A stretch of 64,000 nucleotides of DNA, from contig NZ_CP101454.1 in the NCBI RefSeq assembly GCF_024362405.1, positions 3,286,001 to 3,350,000 of the forward strand, read 5' to 3'. The notes under the pieces were generated by a model, which saw only the letters and a program-made list of their open reading frames with translations, was not told the origin of the DNA and searched no databases. Source of the DNA: Halorarius litoreus. GTDB lineage: Archaea; Halobacteriota; Halobacteria; Halobacteriales; Haloarculaceae. Positions 42,713-51,035 of this stretch are shown piece after piece. Made by a program: the position numbers and the translations under genes. Position 1 is the first letter of the stretch. Every line of letters starts with the position of its first letter.

Positions 42713-43711
42713 ATGAGTCTCGCCAAGAGGTTCAGCCGTTGGCGAGACTGGTTTCCGGTCCCGAGTCGGAGCAGCGGATTCGCACTGAAGCGATGGGTCT
42801 TGCTCGAGGGGGACCGGCTGGCAGTGACAGGAGCGTTGCTTACGTTCGTGTTCGCGACCTTCATGGGTATCGCCACGGTGTGGACCTTCGAGATGCAGAC
42901 GCTGCTGACGGACACCTCGACCATCCAGACGATCCTCAACACCTTCCTGAGCGGGATGATACTCCTGGTCTCCATCGTCGTCTCGATCAACTCGATCGTG
43001 CTCTCACACGACATGAGTTCCGTCACCAACCAAGAGGACCGCGTCCAGGGCACGATAAAATTCTACCGGGACCTCAGTGAGTTGACCATCCCCGGAGAGA
43101 ACCCAACCGACCTCGGGTCGTTTCTCAAGGTCATGTCCAGAACCATCAGCACCCGCGCGGACGCGCTCGCGGACGAGTTAGAGGGTGCCGATGCGGAACT
43201 CGTCGACGAGATCGACGCGTACTCGGGGGTGGTCTCGGACGCCGCCGAACAACTCGGGGCAGTCGATGAGACGTCCGGCGCCGAATTCGCCATCCTCTGG
43301 AAGGGTCTCGGGTTCGACTACGGCTCACACATCAAGAGATCCCGGACGATTATTTCCTCCCGCGAGACCTCACCCGAGCGCTTCGAGGACCTGATCGATG
43401 CGTTCGAACTGTTCGCCATCGGAAAGGAGTACTTCAAAACGCTGTATTATACCAAGGAGGTATCGAAGCTGTCCCAGACCCTGCTGATCGTCGCGCTCCC
43501 TGCCATCCTGTTCAACGCCTCGATGATCATCGCGATCAACGGGCAGGTCCTCCCAAGCGGGTTGATGTTCGGCATCCCGCTGCTACAACCGTTCGTGGCG
43601 GTGGCGTTCACGATCTCCATCGCGCCCTACCTCGTGTTGACCGCCTATATGTTCCGGCTCACCACCGTCGCGCGGCTGACCGCGTCGGGTGGAATCTTTT
43701 CGCTGAACTAG
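42713..43711 (+). CDS. Four-helix membrane protein, paralog family of five (copy 5)
   Basis: 332 residues. RDWFPVPSRS and LKRWVLLEGDRLAVTGALLT open the protein as in copy 1. TM2 is followed by VVSINSIVLSHDMSSVTNQE; then GKEYFKTLYYTKEVSKLSQT, TM3 and TM4, ending FRLTTVARLTASGGIFSLN. The shared start, the GAEFxILWxGLxxDYG segment and the C-terminus make it the nearest relative of copy 1 (2769). It has no DUF4177 partner and lies 175 bp after the metzincin-like gene. Confidence 0.82.
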   Translation: MSLAKRFSRWRDWFPVPSRSSGFALKRWVLLEGDRLAVTGALLTFVFATFMGIATVWTFEMQTLLTDTSTIQTILNTFLSGMILLVSIVVSINSIVLSHDMSSVTNQEDRVQGTIKFYRDLSELTIPGENPTDLGSFLKVMSRTISTRADALADELEGADAELVDEIDAYSGVVSDAAEQLGAVDETSGAEFAILWKGLGFDYGSHIKRSRTIISSRETSPERFEDLIDAFELFAIGKEYFKTLYYTKEVSKLSQTLLIVALPAILFNASMIIAINGQVLPSGLMFGIPLLQPFVAVAFTISIAPYLVLTAYMFRLTTVARLTASGGIFSLN

Positions 43712-43736
43712 TCGGACATAAAAATCCTCCCTACCA

Positions 43737-44327
43737 ATGCCTATCACACACTCGCTCGCACGAAACGTCACAACGAACGCAACGCTTGGGTGGGTCTTCG
43801 TCGGTGTCGTGATCCTGATTGCCGCCGTTAGCCTCCTTATGACGCCGCTACTCTGGGGTTTGCTCGCACTGGTCGCTGCCGGAATCCTCGTGGTTCCGGC
43901 GGTACTACGGCGGGACTGGCGGGTGATGCTCCCGTGGCCACTCGGGTTGGTCGTCGCTGTCGGAGTGACCGCGCGGATGTTCGGCGTCGCCCCGGAAGTC
44001 ACCGGCTACGTCGCCATCTCGTCCGTCGCGCTCGCGGTTGTCGTCGAGCTCGACTCGTTCACCGATGTGGAAATGAGTCGTCGCTTTGCAGTGCTGTTCG
44101 CCGTTATGACGACTATCGCCTTCCAGTCGTGGTGGACGATCGCCGGCTACTATTCGGACCAGTGGTTCGGCACCTCGTTTATCCACTCACAGGCCGAACT
44201 TCAGTGGGACCTCGTCACCGTTATAATTGTCAGCCTCGTGATGGGTCAACTCTTTCTGTGGTACTTCGACCGTATCGAACACGTCGGTTCACGTCGCCGA
44301 CCGGTCGTCCCGGAGGAGGCATCATGA
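43737..44327 (+). CDS. Five- to six-TM membrane protein
   Basis: 196 residues. Helices at WVFVGVVILIAAVSLLMTPL, GLLALVAAGILVVPAVL, WPLGLVVAVGVTARMFGV, YVAISSVALAVVVELDSF and LVTVIIVSLVMGQLFLWYFD; a charged tail ends RRRPVVPEEAS. Its stop overlaps the start of the next gene (ATGA). It has the same general plan as that neighbour (basic loop R-R-D-W-R or R-R-E-Y-D, then helices), so the two may be distant homologues forming a heteromer. No family name recognised with certainty. Confidence 0.72.
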   Translation: MPITHSLARNVTTNATLGWVFVGVVILIAAVSLLMTPLLWGLLALVAAGILVVPAVLRRDWRVMLPWPLGLVVAVGVTARMFGVAPEVTGYVAISSVALAVVVELDSFTDVEMSRRFAVLFAVMTTIAFQSWWTIAGYYSDQWFGTSFIHSQAELQWDLVTVIIVSLVMGQLFLWYFDRIEHVGSRRRPVVPEEAS

Positions 44328-44953
44328 CGGTCTCCGAGTCTATCGGCCTCTCGGAGCGGAGAGAACGCCTGCTGACCCGACTGCTGCAGTTCGTGCTGGC
44401 GGGTGTCTTCCTCGCCGGGGTAGTCACGCTACGCCCGGGGATGGCAGTCAACGGGGCGTTCGGTCTGGCGCTTACGTTGATCCCGGCCGCGATCCGCCGG
44501 GAGTACGATTACACGATGAGTCCCGCGCTGGTCCTGTGGATTACCATCGCCATCGGTCTCCACAGCGTCGGGTCGCTTGGCCCGTACTCGTGGTTCTCCT
44601 GGTTCGACAGCGTGACGCACACAGTCTCAGCGACTGTCGTCGCCGGGCTGGGATACGCGACCTTCCGCGGGTTTGAACAGCACTCGAAGGAACTTCACGT
44701 CCCGGCGAGCTTCCGGCCCGTGTTCATCGTCGTGTTCGTCCTCGCTGTCTCCGTCGTCTGGGAACTACTCGAGTTCTCGTCCGGACAGGTAGCGCAGGTA
44801 CTCGGTATCGAGGCACCGCTGATCGTCTATGGTGTCGACGACATCGTCACAGACATGGTGTTCAACACGGTCGGCGGACTGATCGTGGCCGTCGGTGGCT
44901 CCAGGTACTTCGTTCCGCTTGCGGGATTCTTGAGGCGTCGGTTCGGCTCATAG
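44324..44953 (+). CDS. Polytopic membrane protein, possibly YjdF/DUF2238-like
   Basis: 209 residues from ATG 44324. FVLAGVFLAGVVTLRPGMAV, ALVLWITIAIGLHSVGSLGP, then SWFDSVTHTVSATVVAGLGY and VVWELLEFSSGQVAQVLGIE, YGVDDIVTDMVFNTVGGLIV. The spaced D-x-x-x-H, W-E-x-x-E and D-D-x-x-x-D-x-x-x-N residues within helices resemble YjdF/DUF2238 membrane proteins; this is a tentative match. It is translationally coupled to 43737. The stop is followed directly by the glycosidase remnant. Confidence 0.65.
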   Translation: MTVSESIGLSERRERLLTRLLQFVLAGVFLAGVVTLRPGMAVNGAFGLALTLIPAAIRREYDYTMSPALVLWITIAIGLHSVGSLGPYSWFSWFDSVTHTVSATVVAGLGYATFRGFEQHSKELHVPASFRPVFIVVFVLAVSVVWELLEFSSGQVAQVLGIEAPLIVYGVDDIVTDMVFNTVGGLIVAVGGSRYFVPLAGFLRRRFGS

Positions 44954-44958
44954 CGTGA

Positions 44959-45414
44959 CTCGTCAGTCGCGCCGACCGCTGGACCATCGGCGTTATTGAA
45001 TCGTTCGAGCGCGGCGAGGACGACCCCATCGTAGCGCCCGACCCGTTCGCCGAGGAGCTCACCCGGTTCCAGGGCATTCGCGGCACTTTCCGGATCCAAG
45101 ACGGCGGGCGACACCGACCGGCGTTCTCCTGGGACGACGAACTCCCCGAAGACGGGCTACCCGAGAACCACGAGCTAGTACTGTACGAATTCCCGCCCCG
45201 CTTGGCCGCGCCCGCGGTGAGCGGTAACCGGCGCAACGTCGCCGCCGGAGACCTTCAGGATCTGCTGACCGACCACCTGGACACGCTCGCGGACCTGGGC
45301 GTCAATTCGATCGAGCTGCTACCGATCATGAACTCCCCGGACAGACTGGGGTGGGGTTACGGCACGCGGAACCTCTTTATTATGAGTCATATTGACTGCT
45401 GTCGGTCAGTATGA
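44959..45414 (+). pseudogene. Fragment of a GH13 alpha-amylase-type glycosidase
   Basis: The frame starts with no initiation codon (DRWTIGVIESFERGEDDPIV) and continues HELVLYEFPPRLAAPAVSGN, DLLTDHLDTLADLGVNSIEL, LPIMNSPDRLGWGYGTRNLF. The order 'ELVxYE ... LDxLADLGVxxIELxPI ... WGY' is the start of a GH13 catalytic barrel. Both the upstream region and everything after the first two barrel strands are missing; the frame then stops. It is a 150-residue relic, probably left by a deletion, between two membrane-protein genes. Confidence 0.7.
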
Positions 45415-45443
45415 CACCGTAAACGCGATCGTTGTGGTCTCTG

Positions 45444-46271
45444 TCACCGATCAGTCGGCATCTCGGCGGCGATAGGGCGGGGTCCCATGAGAACAGCGTT
45501 CGTGGTGGCACCAATCAGGATCACCAGTGCCCCGAAGTAGAGAAACGTGGTCAGGAGCATGAAGCCACCAATAACGCCGTACAAGTCCTGTGTCGATGAG
45601 TACGTGACGTAGATTCCGAATCCAGCCTTGAGTAGCACCCATCCGACAGCCGCGACCACGGCCCCCGGAAAGACCGTCTTGAGGGAGAGATCCACATCGG
45701 GGAACACGTAGTAGATCGGAATGAACACGACCGAGAGACCGAAAATCAACAGTAACTCGCTCACCAGCCGCGGGAACGGATGATTGGGGACGAACCGGAG
45801 ACCCAGTCCCGCAACGAGCACCGCCACCAACGCGACGCTGAAGGCCACCAGAACTACGAGGCCATCCCTGAACTGGTTGAGGATGTCGTTCTTCTCCGTG
45901 GTATCGTAAATCGTTGAGAAGGACGTATCGAGCGCACGAAAGACCTTCAGGACCCCCCACAGGAGAACGACGACCCCCAGAATCGACAGCCCGGCTTGAC
46001 TGCTGATCTGGTCGATACTGTCGGTCACTAGGGACTGTCCCGTCGGTGTGAGGTAGCGCTTCGTGGCGTTTCGGACGCGTCCAGCCATGCGTTCGCCACC
46101 GAGCGCGGACGCCGCGATCACGAGCAGTAAGATGAGCGGTAACAGCGAGACAAACGCCGAGTACGCGATGCTTCCGGCCATGAACGGGGCGTCTTTCTCC
46201 CGAAGCTCGCGAACGATATTCCGTACGATCTGGACGGCGTTTCCGGCGCTCCGGGAGTATCGAAAGCTCAT
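45444..46271 (-). CDS. YihY/BrkB-family membrane protein
   Basis: 275 residues from ATG 46271. FMAGSIAYSAFVSLLPLILL is the family hallmark near the N-terminus; SQAGLSILGVVVLLWGVLKV, FRALDTSFSTIYDT, VVFIPIYYVFPDVDLSLKTV, FPGAVVAAVGWVLLKAGFGI and LYGVIGGFMLLTTFLYFGAL follow in the usual order. About six membrane helices. YihY/BrkB proteins (once called ribonuclease BN) have unproven function, with suggested roles in envelope transport or stress. Confidence 0.9.
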   Translation of the reverse strand: MSFRYSRSAGNAVQIVRNIVRELREKDAPFMAGSIAYSAFVSLLPLILLLVIAASALGGERMAGRVRNATKRYLTPTGQSLVTDSIDQISSQAGLSILGVVVLLWGVLKVFRALDTSFSTIYDTTEKNDILNQFRDGLVVLVAFSVALVAVLVAGLGLRFVPNHPFPRLVSELLLIFGLSVVFIPIYYVFPDVDLSLKTVFPGAVVAAVGWVLLKAGFGIYVTYSSTQDLYGVIGGFMLLTTFLYFGALVILIGATTNAVLMGPRPIAAEMPTDR

Positions 46272-46820
46272 GAGTCACCTACTTCCGCCCGAGGACACAT
46301 CGCATCCCATTCCACGGCGCTGTGCAGGGTTCCGTAGTCGTGATACACGACTCGATCGAAGCTCTCCCCCGGGGTGACCGTGCTGATGTGGTGTGAGCAG
46401 TCATGCCCACACGTCCGATCGGCAGGGGGAGAACCGGTTGGGTAACGATCCCCCGGATAGCGTCCGTCCCGTCGGCGAACCGCCCTAGCTCGTCGCGTTC
46501 GACTGGCCGCTCCCCGAGTACTGAACGGGCGTCTCGACCCGGAACGGATCTCTCGTGATTCTGCCAGTCTCGGCACGACCGATGGGTGCCGCTGAACGAG
46601 TCTCCATGGGAACCGTTCCGCGCCCAGACGAATAAGCGAGTGCACCGTGTCGTTACCGGACGCTCCGGGGAGTGGTATCGCCGTCATCGACGCTCCACCG
46701 TCCGGCCCACACGTGGCGAGCGTGGGTCGGCCTGCTCTGTGACCGTAGTGCAGCTTGATCGGCGGAGAGAGCTACTCCGTCCTCGAAAGCTCGTCACTGT
46801 CGGCGTCCACGTTGTCGTTG
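46272..46820. other. Gene-free interval
   Basis: No frame on either strand has protein-like character. Nothing else recognised. Confidence 0.3.
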
Positions 46821-47212
46821 TCATGTCGATTCGTTAATACTCCTCGAATCCGAGTCAGCCGTACTCTGCTGGGTCGAGTCGAAGGTCGAGGGCGTCCCGT
46901 CGTCCTCGTCGGCAACGCGTTCCCCCGTCAAGCCCGTCGGAAGGCCCCGACGCCTCACGATCACTCCGACTACTGCGAGTCCCAGAACCGGGAGGAGCAT
47001 CGCCGGCCGAAGGATCCGGTTCCCGCTCTCAGTTCAGTCCGATCCTCCGTGACCGAGCGCTGCGTGTGCTCTCCCTGTTCGTCAGCGCTGGCCCGCTCCT
47101 CGACGAGTGCCTCCCGAACGGCTTCCCTGACGGGTTCTCAGATGAACGACGTTACGCCGACCTGACCCAGGCCGATCAGCTGCTTCGAACGGGACGAGTT
47201 CTGGTCTGTCAT
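46821..47212 (-). pseudogene. Small membrane-anchored protein broken by a stop and a frameshift
   Basis: Begins MTDQNSSRSKQLIGLGQVGV TSFI, then an in-frame TGA. The same frame continues EPVREAVREALVEERASADE. Then a shift brings MLLPVLGLAVVGVIVRRRGL, a single membrane helix, followed by an acidic tail TPSTFDSTQQSTADSDS to a stop at 46821. The joined product would resemble the small helical, one-TM proteins common in haloarchaea. Length 392 bp is not a multiple of three. The palindrome at 47254 lies ~45 bp upstream. Confidence 0.5.
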
Positions 47213-47253
47213 TGTTCTATCTCCGAATATTGGGACGAGGCGTGAAACGCCAC

Positions 47254-47270
47254 GGCTTGCAACCGCAAGC
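47254..47270 (-). promoter_or_regulatory. GGCTTGC-AACC-GCAAGC inverted repeat
   Basis: A perfect 6-bp inverted repeat (GCTTGC/GCAAGC) with a 4-nt spacer, ~42-58 bp upstream of the start of the broken gene at 47212. One of the clearest members of the GCTTGC/GCAAGC set. Confidence 0.45.
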
Positions 47271-47370
47271 ATGAGCCGGTCGGTCGGGTTGGGTCGGCGG
47301 GCCGACGTCGTGGTGCGCTACGCACCGGAAGACCGGTAGACGTTCGCGCTCCGCTCACCGACTCATGCGA

Positions 47371-48006
47371 TCAGCCGTCTAGCGGCTCCTGCAACGCCTC
47401 CTCGATCGGCTCGTCGCCGGCCGCGAGTTCGAACGTTTCGCCGTACGTGCTCTTGGCCCCGAGCGCCGCGACCAGCGTCCGGGAAACGTCCTCGCGCGGG
47501 ATCTCGACATCGTCCCCGTCAAGATTGGCGCCGGTTCTGATTCGTCCGGTGCCGTCCTCGTCCGTCAGCGGTCCGGGCCGGACGATCGTGTACGTCAGGT
47601 CGCTCTCCCGGAGGTGCTCGTCGGCCTCGGCCTTCGCCTGGAGGTACTCTCGCAGCGCTTCCGGGCCGTTCTCGGGGCGATCGGCGTTAATCGAGCTGAG
47701 CATCACGAACCGTTTGATGCCCGCGGACTCGGCCGCGTCGACAAGGTTGATCGCACCGTCGCGGTCGACGCCCCACACGTCCTCGCCGCCCGAACCCGCG
47801 GCGAAAATGATCGCGTCGATTCCCTCGACGGCGTGCGAGACGTCCCCGGTCAGATCCGCGACGACCGGCTCGGCGCCCAGGTCCTCGATGTCCGACGCTT
47901 GCGACTCCGCGCGAACCATCCCCCGAACACTGTGGTCGCTCTCGGCGAGGATATGTGTCGCGTGTTGGCCGACCTGTCCGTGCGAACCGGCAACGAGTAC
48001 GTTCAT
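47371..48006 (-). CDS. NAD(P)-binding SDR5-type oxidoreductase
   Basis: 211 residues. MNVLVAGSHGQVGQHATHIL is a Rossmann dinucleotide loop (G-x-x-G-x-x-G). GAEPVVADLTGDVSHAVEGI, DAIIFAAGSGGEDVWGVDRD, FVMLSSINADRPENGPEALR and YTIVRPGPLTDEDGTGRIRT match the atypical SDR5 family (NAD(P)H-binding YwnB-like proteins). These often lack the SDR catalytic Tyr-x-x-x-Lys; here Y-L-Q-A-K (EYLQAKAEAD) is present. It may act on quinones or flavin-type substrates, but the substrate is unknown. Confidence 0.88.
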   Translation of the reverse strand: MNVLVAGSHGQVGQHATHILAESDHSVRGMVRAESQASDIEDLGAEPVVADLTGDVSHAVEGIDAIIFAAGSGGEDVWGVDRDGAINLVDAAESAGIKRFVMLSSINADRPENGPEALREYLQAKAEADEHLRESDLTYTIVRPGPLTDEDGTGRIRTGANLDGDDVEIPREDVSRTLVAALGAKSTYGETFELAAGDEPIEEALQEPLDG

Positions 48007-48248
48007 TCGCTAGATATCGGTCGGCATCGTGAAGAGGGTGGCGGCGATCGGTGGTCACAGGAGCGACGCAATAGAGGAAAGGGGACCACGTTGTGGTCTG
48101 AGCCGGATGCCTCAATGGCCTCGCATCCAACGTTGCCCGCCGCTCCGGTGAGTGCTATGCGAATTATCAGTAGCCTCTCGGCCCTTCACGGGGGTGGATA
48201 TGTGGTATGGTCTCACGAGCCGTGACAGCGCACGGTCCCGACGCTCGA

Positions 48249-49646
48249 TCAGAGACCGGAGGGAGCTACGTTGCACGCATCGCGGAAGGCACCCTGGACG
48301 ACCTCCGAGATGGCGGGGTGGACGTGGATCGTCTCTGCGATCAGCTCTGCATCGGCACCCGCTGCGACGGCCGTGCTCACCTCGTGAATCATCGTTGACG
48401 CCTCCGGGCCAATGATGTGACAGCCGAGCACCTCGCCCTCGCTCCCCACGATAGCCTTCGCGAATCCGCCCTCGTTACGCAGCGCCACCCCGAGCGCCGT
48501 GTCGTCGTAGGCGCAGGTCCCCACCTCGTAGTCGACCCCCTCGTCGAGGTCACCCTCGTTTTGCCCGAGGCTGGCGACCTGCGGCGACCCGAAGATGGCG
48601 TGAGCCATCCCTGGGTACTCGACCGGTCGCTCGTTCCCGCGAACGGCGTTCTCGACGACGTATTTGGCCTCGTTGTCACCAGAGTGTTTGAACATATAGT
48701 TGCCCGCGATATCGCCCATTGCGTAGACGCCGTCGACCGACGTACGGAGGTACTCGTCCGTTTTGACGAACCCCTTTTCATCGATCTCGATGTCGGCTGC
48801 CGAGACGTTCCAGACATCGCTGTTCGGTTTCCGGCCAGTTGCGATCAGGAGCCGGTCACCGCGAACATTGATCTCCTCGCCACCTTCCGACTCGGCGGTG
48901 ACCACGCGCTCGCCGCCCTCATCTGCGATTGCCGTCGCTTCGAATCCGAGGTGTAACTCGTGTTTCTCCCGGTAGGCATCGGTGAGGCGCGCGGCTATCG
49001 CCGCGTCCTCTCGGGCGACGAGTGCGTCGCCACGGCCAACGATGGTCACGTCGCTGCCTACTTGTGAGAAGAAGTGACTCATCTCGACGGCGATGTAGCC
49101 GCCACCGACCACGACGAGTCGGTCAGGGAGTGTGTCAAGCCGAAGCGCCTCGTCGCTCGTAAGGTAGGGCGTTTCGTGGGTCCCGTCGATGGAGTCTGGG
49201 ATCATCGGTCGGCTCCCGCCCGCCAGTACGATTGTCTCGGCAGCGAGCCGGTCGCCGCCCGGGCCGTCGTTGCTGTCGACTTCCACCTCGTGTGGGCCGA
49301 CGAACCGTCCCTCGGTCTGATAGAAGGTGAGGTTGCTTCGGTTGCGCGCGCGGCGAGCCTTCTCTTCGGCCGCCTCAGTGACGGTCTCTATCACGTCGTC
49401 GACGATTTCGCTGAACCCGATGCCATCGACGGACGCCTCGATACCGAACTCGTCGGCGTGACGGACGGTCTCGGCGATGTCCGCGCGGTGAATGAGTTTT
49501 TTCGAGGGGTTACAGCCGCGGTTCAGGCAGGTACCACCGAGCAACCCTTGCTCGACGAGCGCCGTGTCCATCCCCATGTCGGCCGCCGCTGCGGCGACCT
49601 GGTTTCCGGTCCCGCCACCGAGCACGATGAGGTCGTAATCAGTCAT
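48249..49646 (-). CDS. Pyridine nucleotide-disulfide oxidoreductase (dihydrolipoyl dehydrogenase-like)
   Basis: 465 residues from ATG 49646. MTDYDLIVLGGGTGNQVAAA is the FAD-binding loop; GLLGGTCLNRGCNPSKKLIH carries the redox-active CxxxxC; LVVVGGGYIAVEMSHFFSQV is the NAD(P) site; VYAMGDIAGN the second FAD contact; IHVHPAISEVVQGAF the His-Glu proton relay. No 2-oxoacid dehydrogenase genes are nearby, so it is more likely a free-standing disulfide reductase, for example for bis-gamma-glutamylcystine, than the E3 of a complex. That idea rests on the gshA gene at 17858 and is inference. Confidence 0.85.
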   Translation of the reverse strand: MTDYDLIVLGGGTGNQVAAAAADMGMDTALVEQGLLGGTCLNRGCNPSKKLIHRADIAETVRHADEFGIEASVDGIGFSEIVDDVIETVTEAAEEKARRARNRSNLTFYQTEGRFVGPHEVEVDSNDGPGGDRLAAETIVLAGGSRPMIPDSIDGTHETPYLTSDEALRLDTLPDRLVVVGGGYIAVEMSHFFSQVGSDVTIVGRGDALVAREDAAIAARLTDAYREKHELHLGFEATAIADEGGERVVTAESEGGEEINVRGDRLLIATGRKPNSDVWNVSAADIEIDEKGFVKTDEYLRTSVDGVYAMGDIAGNYMFKHSGDNEAKYVVENAVRGNERPVEYPGMAHAIFGSPQVASLGQNEGDLDEGVDYEVGTCAYDDTALGVALRNEGGFAKAIVGSEGEVLGCHIIGPEASTMIHEVSTAVAAGADAELIAETIHVHPAISEVVQGAFRDACNVAPSGL

Positions 49647-49823
49647 TCTGCCTAGTGGTTGGGGGTTCAGGGGGGAGCCTCTTTCGCCTGGGAGCATCCA
49701 ACTAGCGAAAGACGGGATAGATTAGAATGACATCTCGAAACGCCTCCTCGACTCGTATCCGTCCTCGGGTCCTTTCACTTGCAGGCAACAGGCAGTAGCC
49801 CTTACTCCCCGTCGTCAGCGTGT

Positions 49824-50162
49824 ATGAAAACCGTTATTCATCTCGTTTCAGGAGACGGGACCGAACAGGAGACATCATTGACCATTGCCAGAAACCTCTT
49901 GAACGATGAGACTGGCAGTATCGACGACGTTGCGGTTGTCGCTCAGGCGGATGGAATGAAGGCGATCCAAACTGGCCAGGAGAACGAGGAGCAAGTCCGG
50001 ACCCTATTGGACGACGGTGTCTCGTTCAAGGCCTGCACCAACACACTCGAGATGATGGATCTTGACGAATCCGACCTCGTCGAGGGCGTCGAGACCGTCC
50101 CAGAGGGTGCTGTGGAAGTAACGCGATTGGAAGCAGACGGATACGCCTATCTGCGACCGTAG
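49824..50162 (+). CDS. DsrE-family protein
   Basis: 112 residues from ATG 49824. MKTVIHLVSGDGTEQETSLT, RNLLNDETGSIDDVAVVAQA, LLDDGVSFKACTNTLEMMDL, VETVPEGAVEVTRLEADGYA. The DsrE/DsrF-like fold is clear, with one Cys (K-A-C-T-N-T) in the position used by sulfur-carrier members. It could handle sulfane sulfur. CACTTGCAGGC lies ~45 bp upstream of the ATG. Single gene. Confidence 0.85.
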   Translation: MKTVIHLVSGDGTEQETSLTIARNLLNDETGSIDDVAVVAQADGMKAIQTGQENEEQVRTLLDDGVSFKACTNTLEMMDLDESDLVEGVETVPEGAVEVTRLEADGYAYLRP

Positions 50163-50377
50163 TTACCTCACGAAACTCTACCTCGACTTGGGTCGGTTCA
50201 CAACAGCCGTCCAACAGGTACTTCAGTCATATTAGCATGAAAAGAAACCGCCTGTCGTGATGGAAACAACCTCTCTATGCGACACGGAAGGGGACACCCG
50301 ACCGCTTCCCGGACCGAGGTGCGAGCTGAATCTGCAAGGGGGACACTCAGGTCGTTGGCTGCCTTCGTACTGAACAG

Positions 50378-50485
50378 ATGTCAAAGGATACACCCCTCTC
50401 CGAAGAGGATAATGGAAAACGCGTCGTCACCTCGGCGGGCGAGACCGTCGGGCATGTCGTCGAAGTGAGCGGAGAAAATCGGTGA
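50378..50485 (+). pseudogene. Truncated PRC-barrel-like gene
   Basis: MSKDTPLSEEDNGKRVVTSA then GETVGHVVEVSGENR and a stop: 35 residues. It aligns with the first half of the PRC-barrel-like proteins at 8173 and 51803 (GKKIINADGNEIGVVSGI, GKNVISTSGDQVGRVISV). The second half, with the VDPxPG and ITDDEI segments, is missing. TCTGCAAGG lies ~45 bp upstream. Confidence 0.55.
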
Positions 50486-50922
50486 CGCCGAGACTCCTGC
50501 CTTCCGCGAACAGGCGACGCATCGTTCTCCCGATCACAGTCGGAGTATCCGATTACGTGCTTGCTACGACGCGGCGCCAATAGCCCTTGTGCTGGCAGTG
50601 TCGGGAGAAAGCGCGATGCTCCGAGGTCGTCGATGATCGGGACACAGCGACAGCAGTCGGTATCGTACTGTCGGCTGTACCGTCGTGAAGACGTCCGGGA
50701 CCCGGGAGTGCCGAAACCGTTCAGTGACTTCCAGCCGACCGCATGAACACCCTGTTGGTGTGGTACGCTTCTCGCTTCTCGCGGAGCGTCCTCCGGTTGT
50801 GTGCGGTCGGAGCGACGACAGGGCTCACACTCGTTCGCTCGTGCGTCGATTGGACCAGTACGGGTGCTGCCGTTCGTGTCTCTCAGATAATTAAAAACCC
50901 GACACGTGTAAAAATTTCGACC

Positions 50923-50930
50923 ATTTATAT
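50923..50930 (+). promoter_or_regulatory. Candidate TATA element of the HTH-10 gene
   Basis: ATTTATAT occurs in a marked AT-rich window (AGATAATTAAAAACCC to TTTATATGG) ~105 bp before the ATG at 51036. A 5' UTR of about 80 nt would be implied. Confidence 0.4.
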
Positions 50931-51035
50931 GGTGACGGACTGAGTACAGCGTATGCGGATCACCTCCCGCACCGGACCCGAGACAGCACACGCGCGTCAG
51001 TACCAAACCAATATCAACCGCCAGGAGGACCGTCT

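Larger units (their letters stand above)
50163..51035. other. Long gene-poor interval
   Basis: Apart from the PRC-barrel remnant (50378-50485) and the AT-rich promoter near 50886-50932, no supported gene. Frames on both strands are Arg/Ser-rich and unlike neighbouring proteins. Confidence 0.35.
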
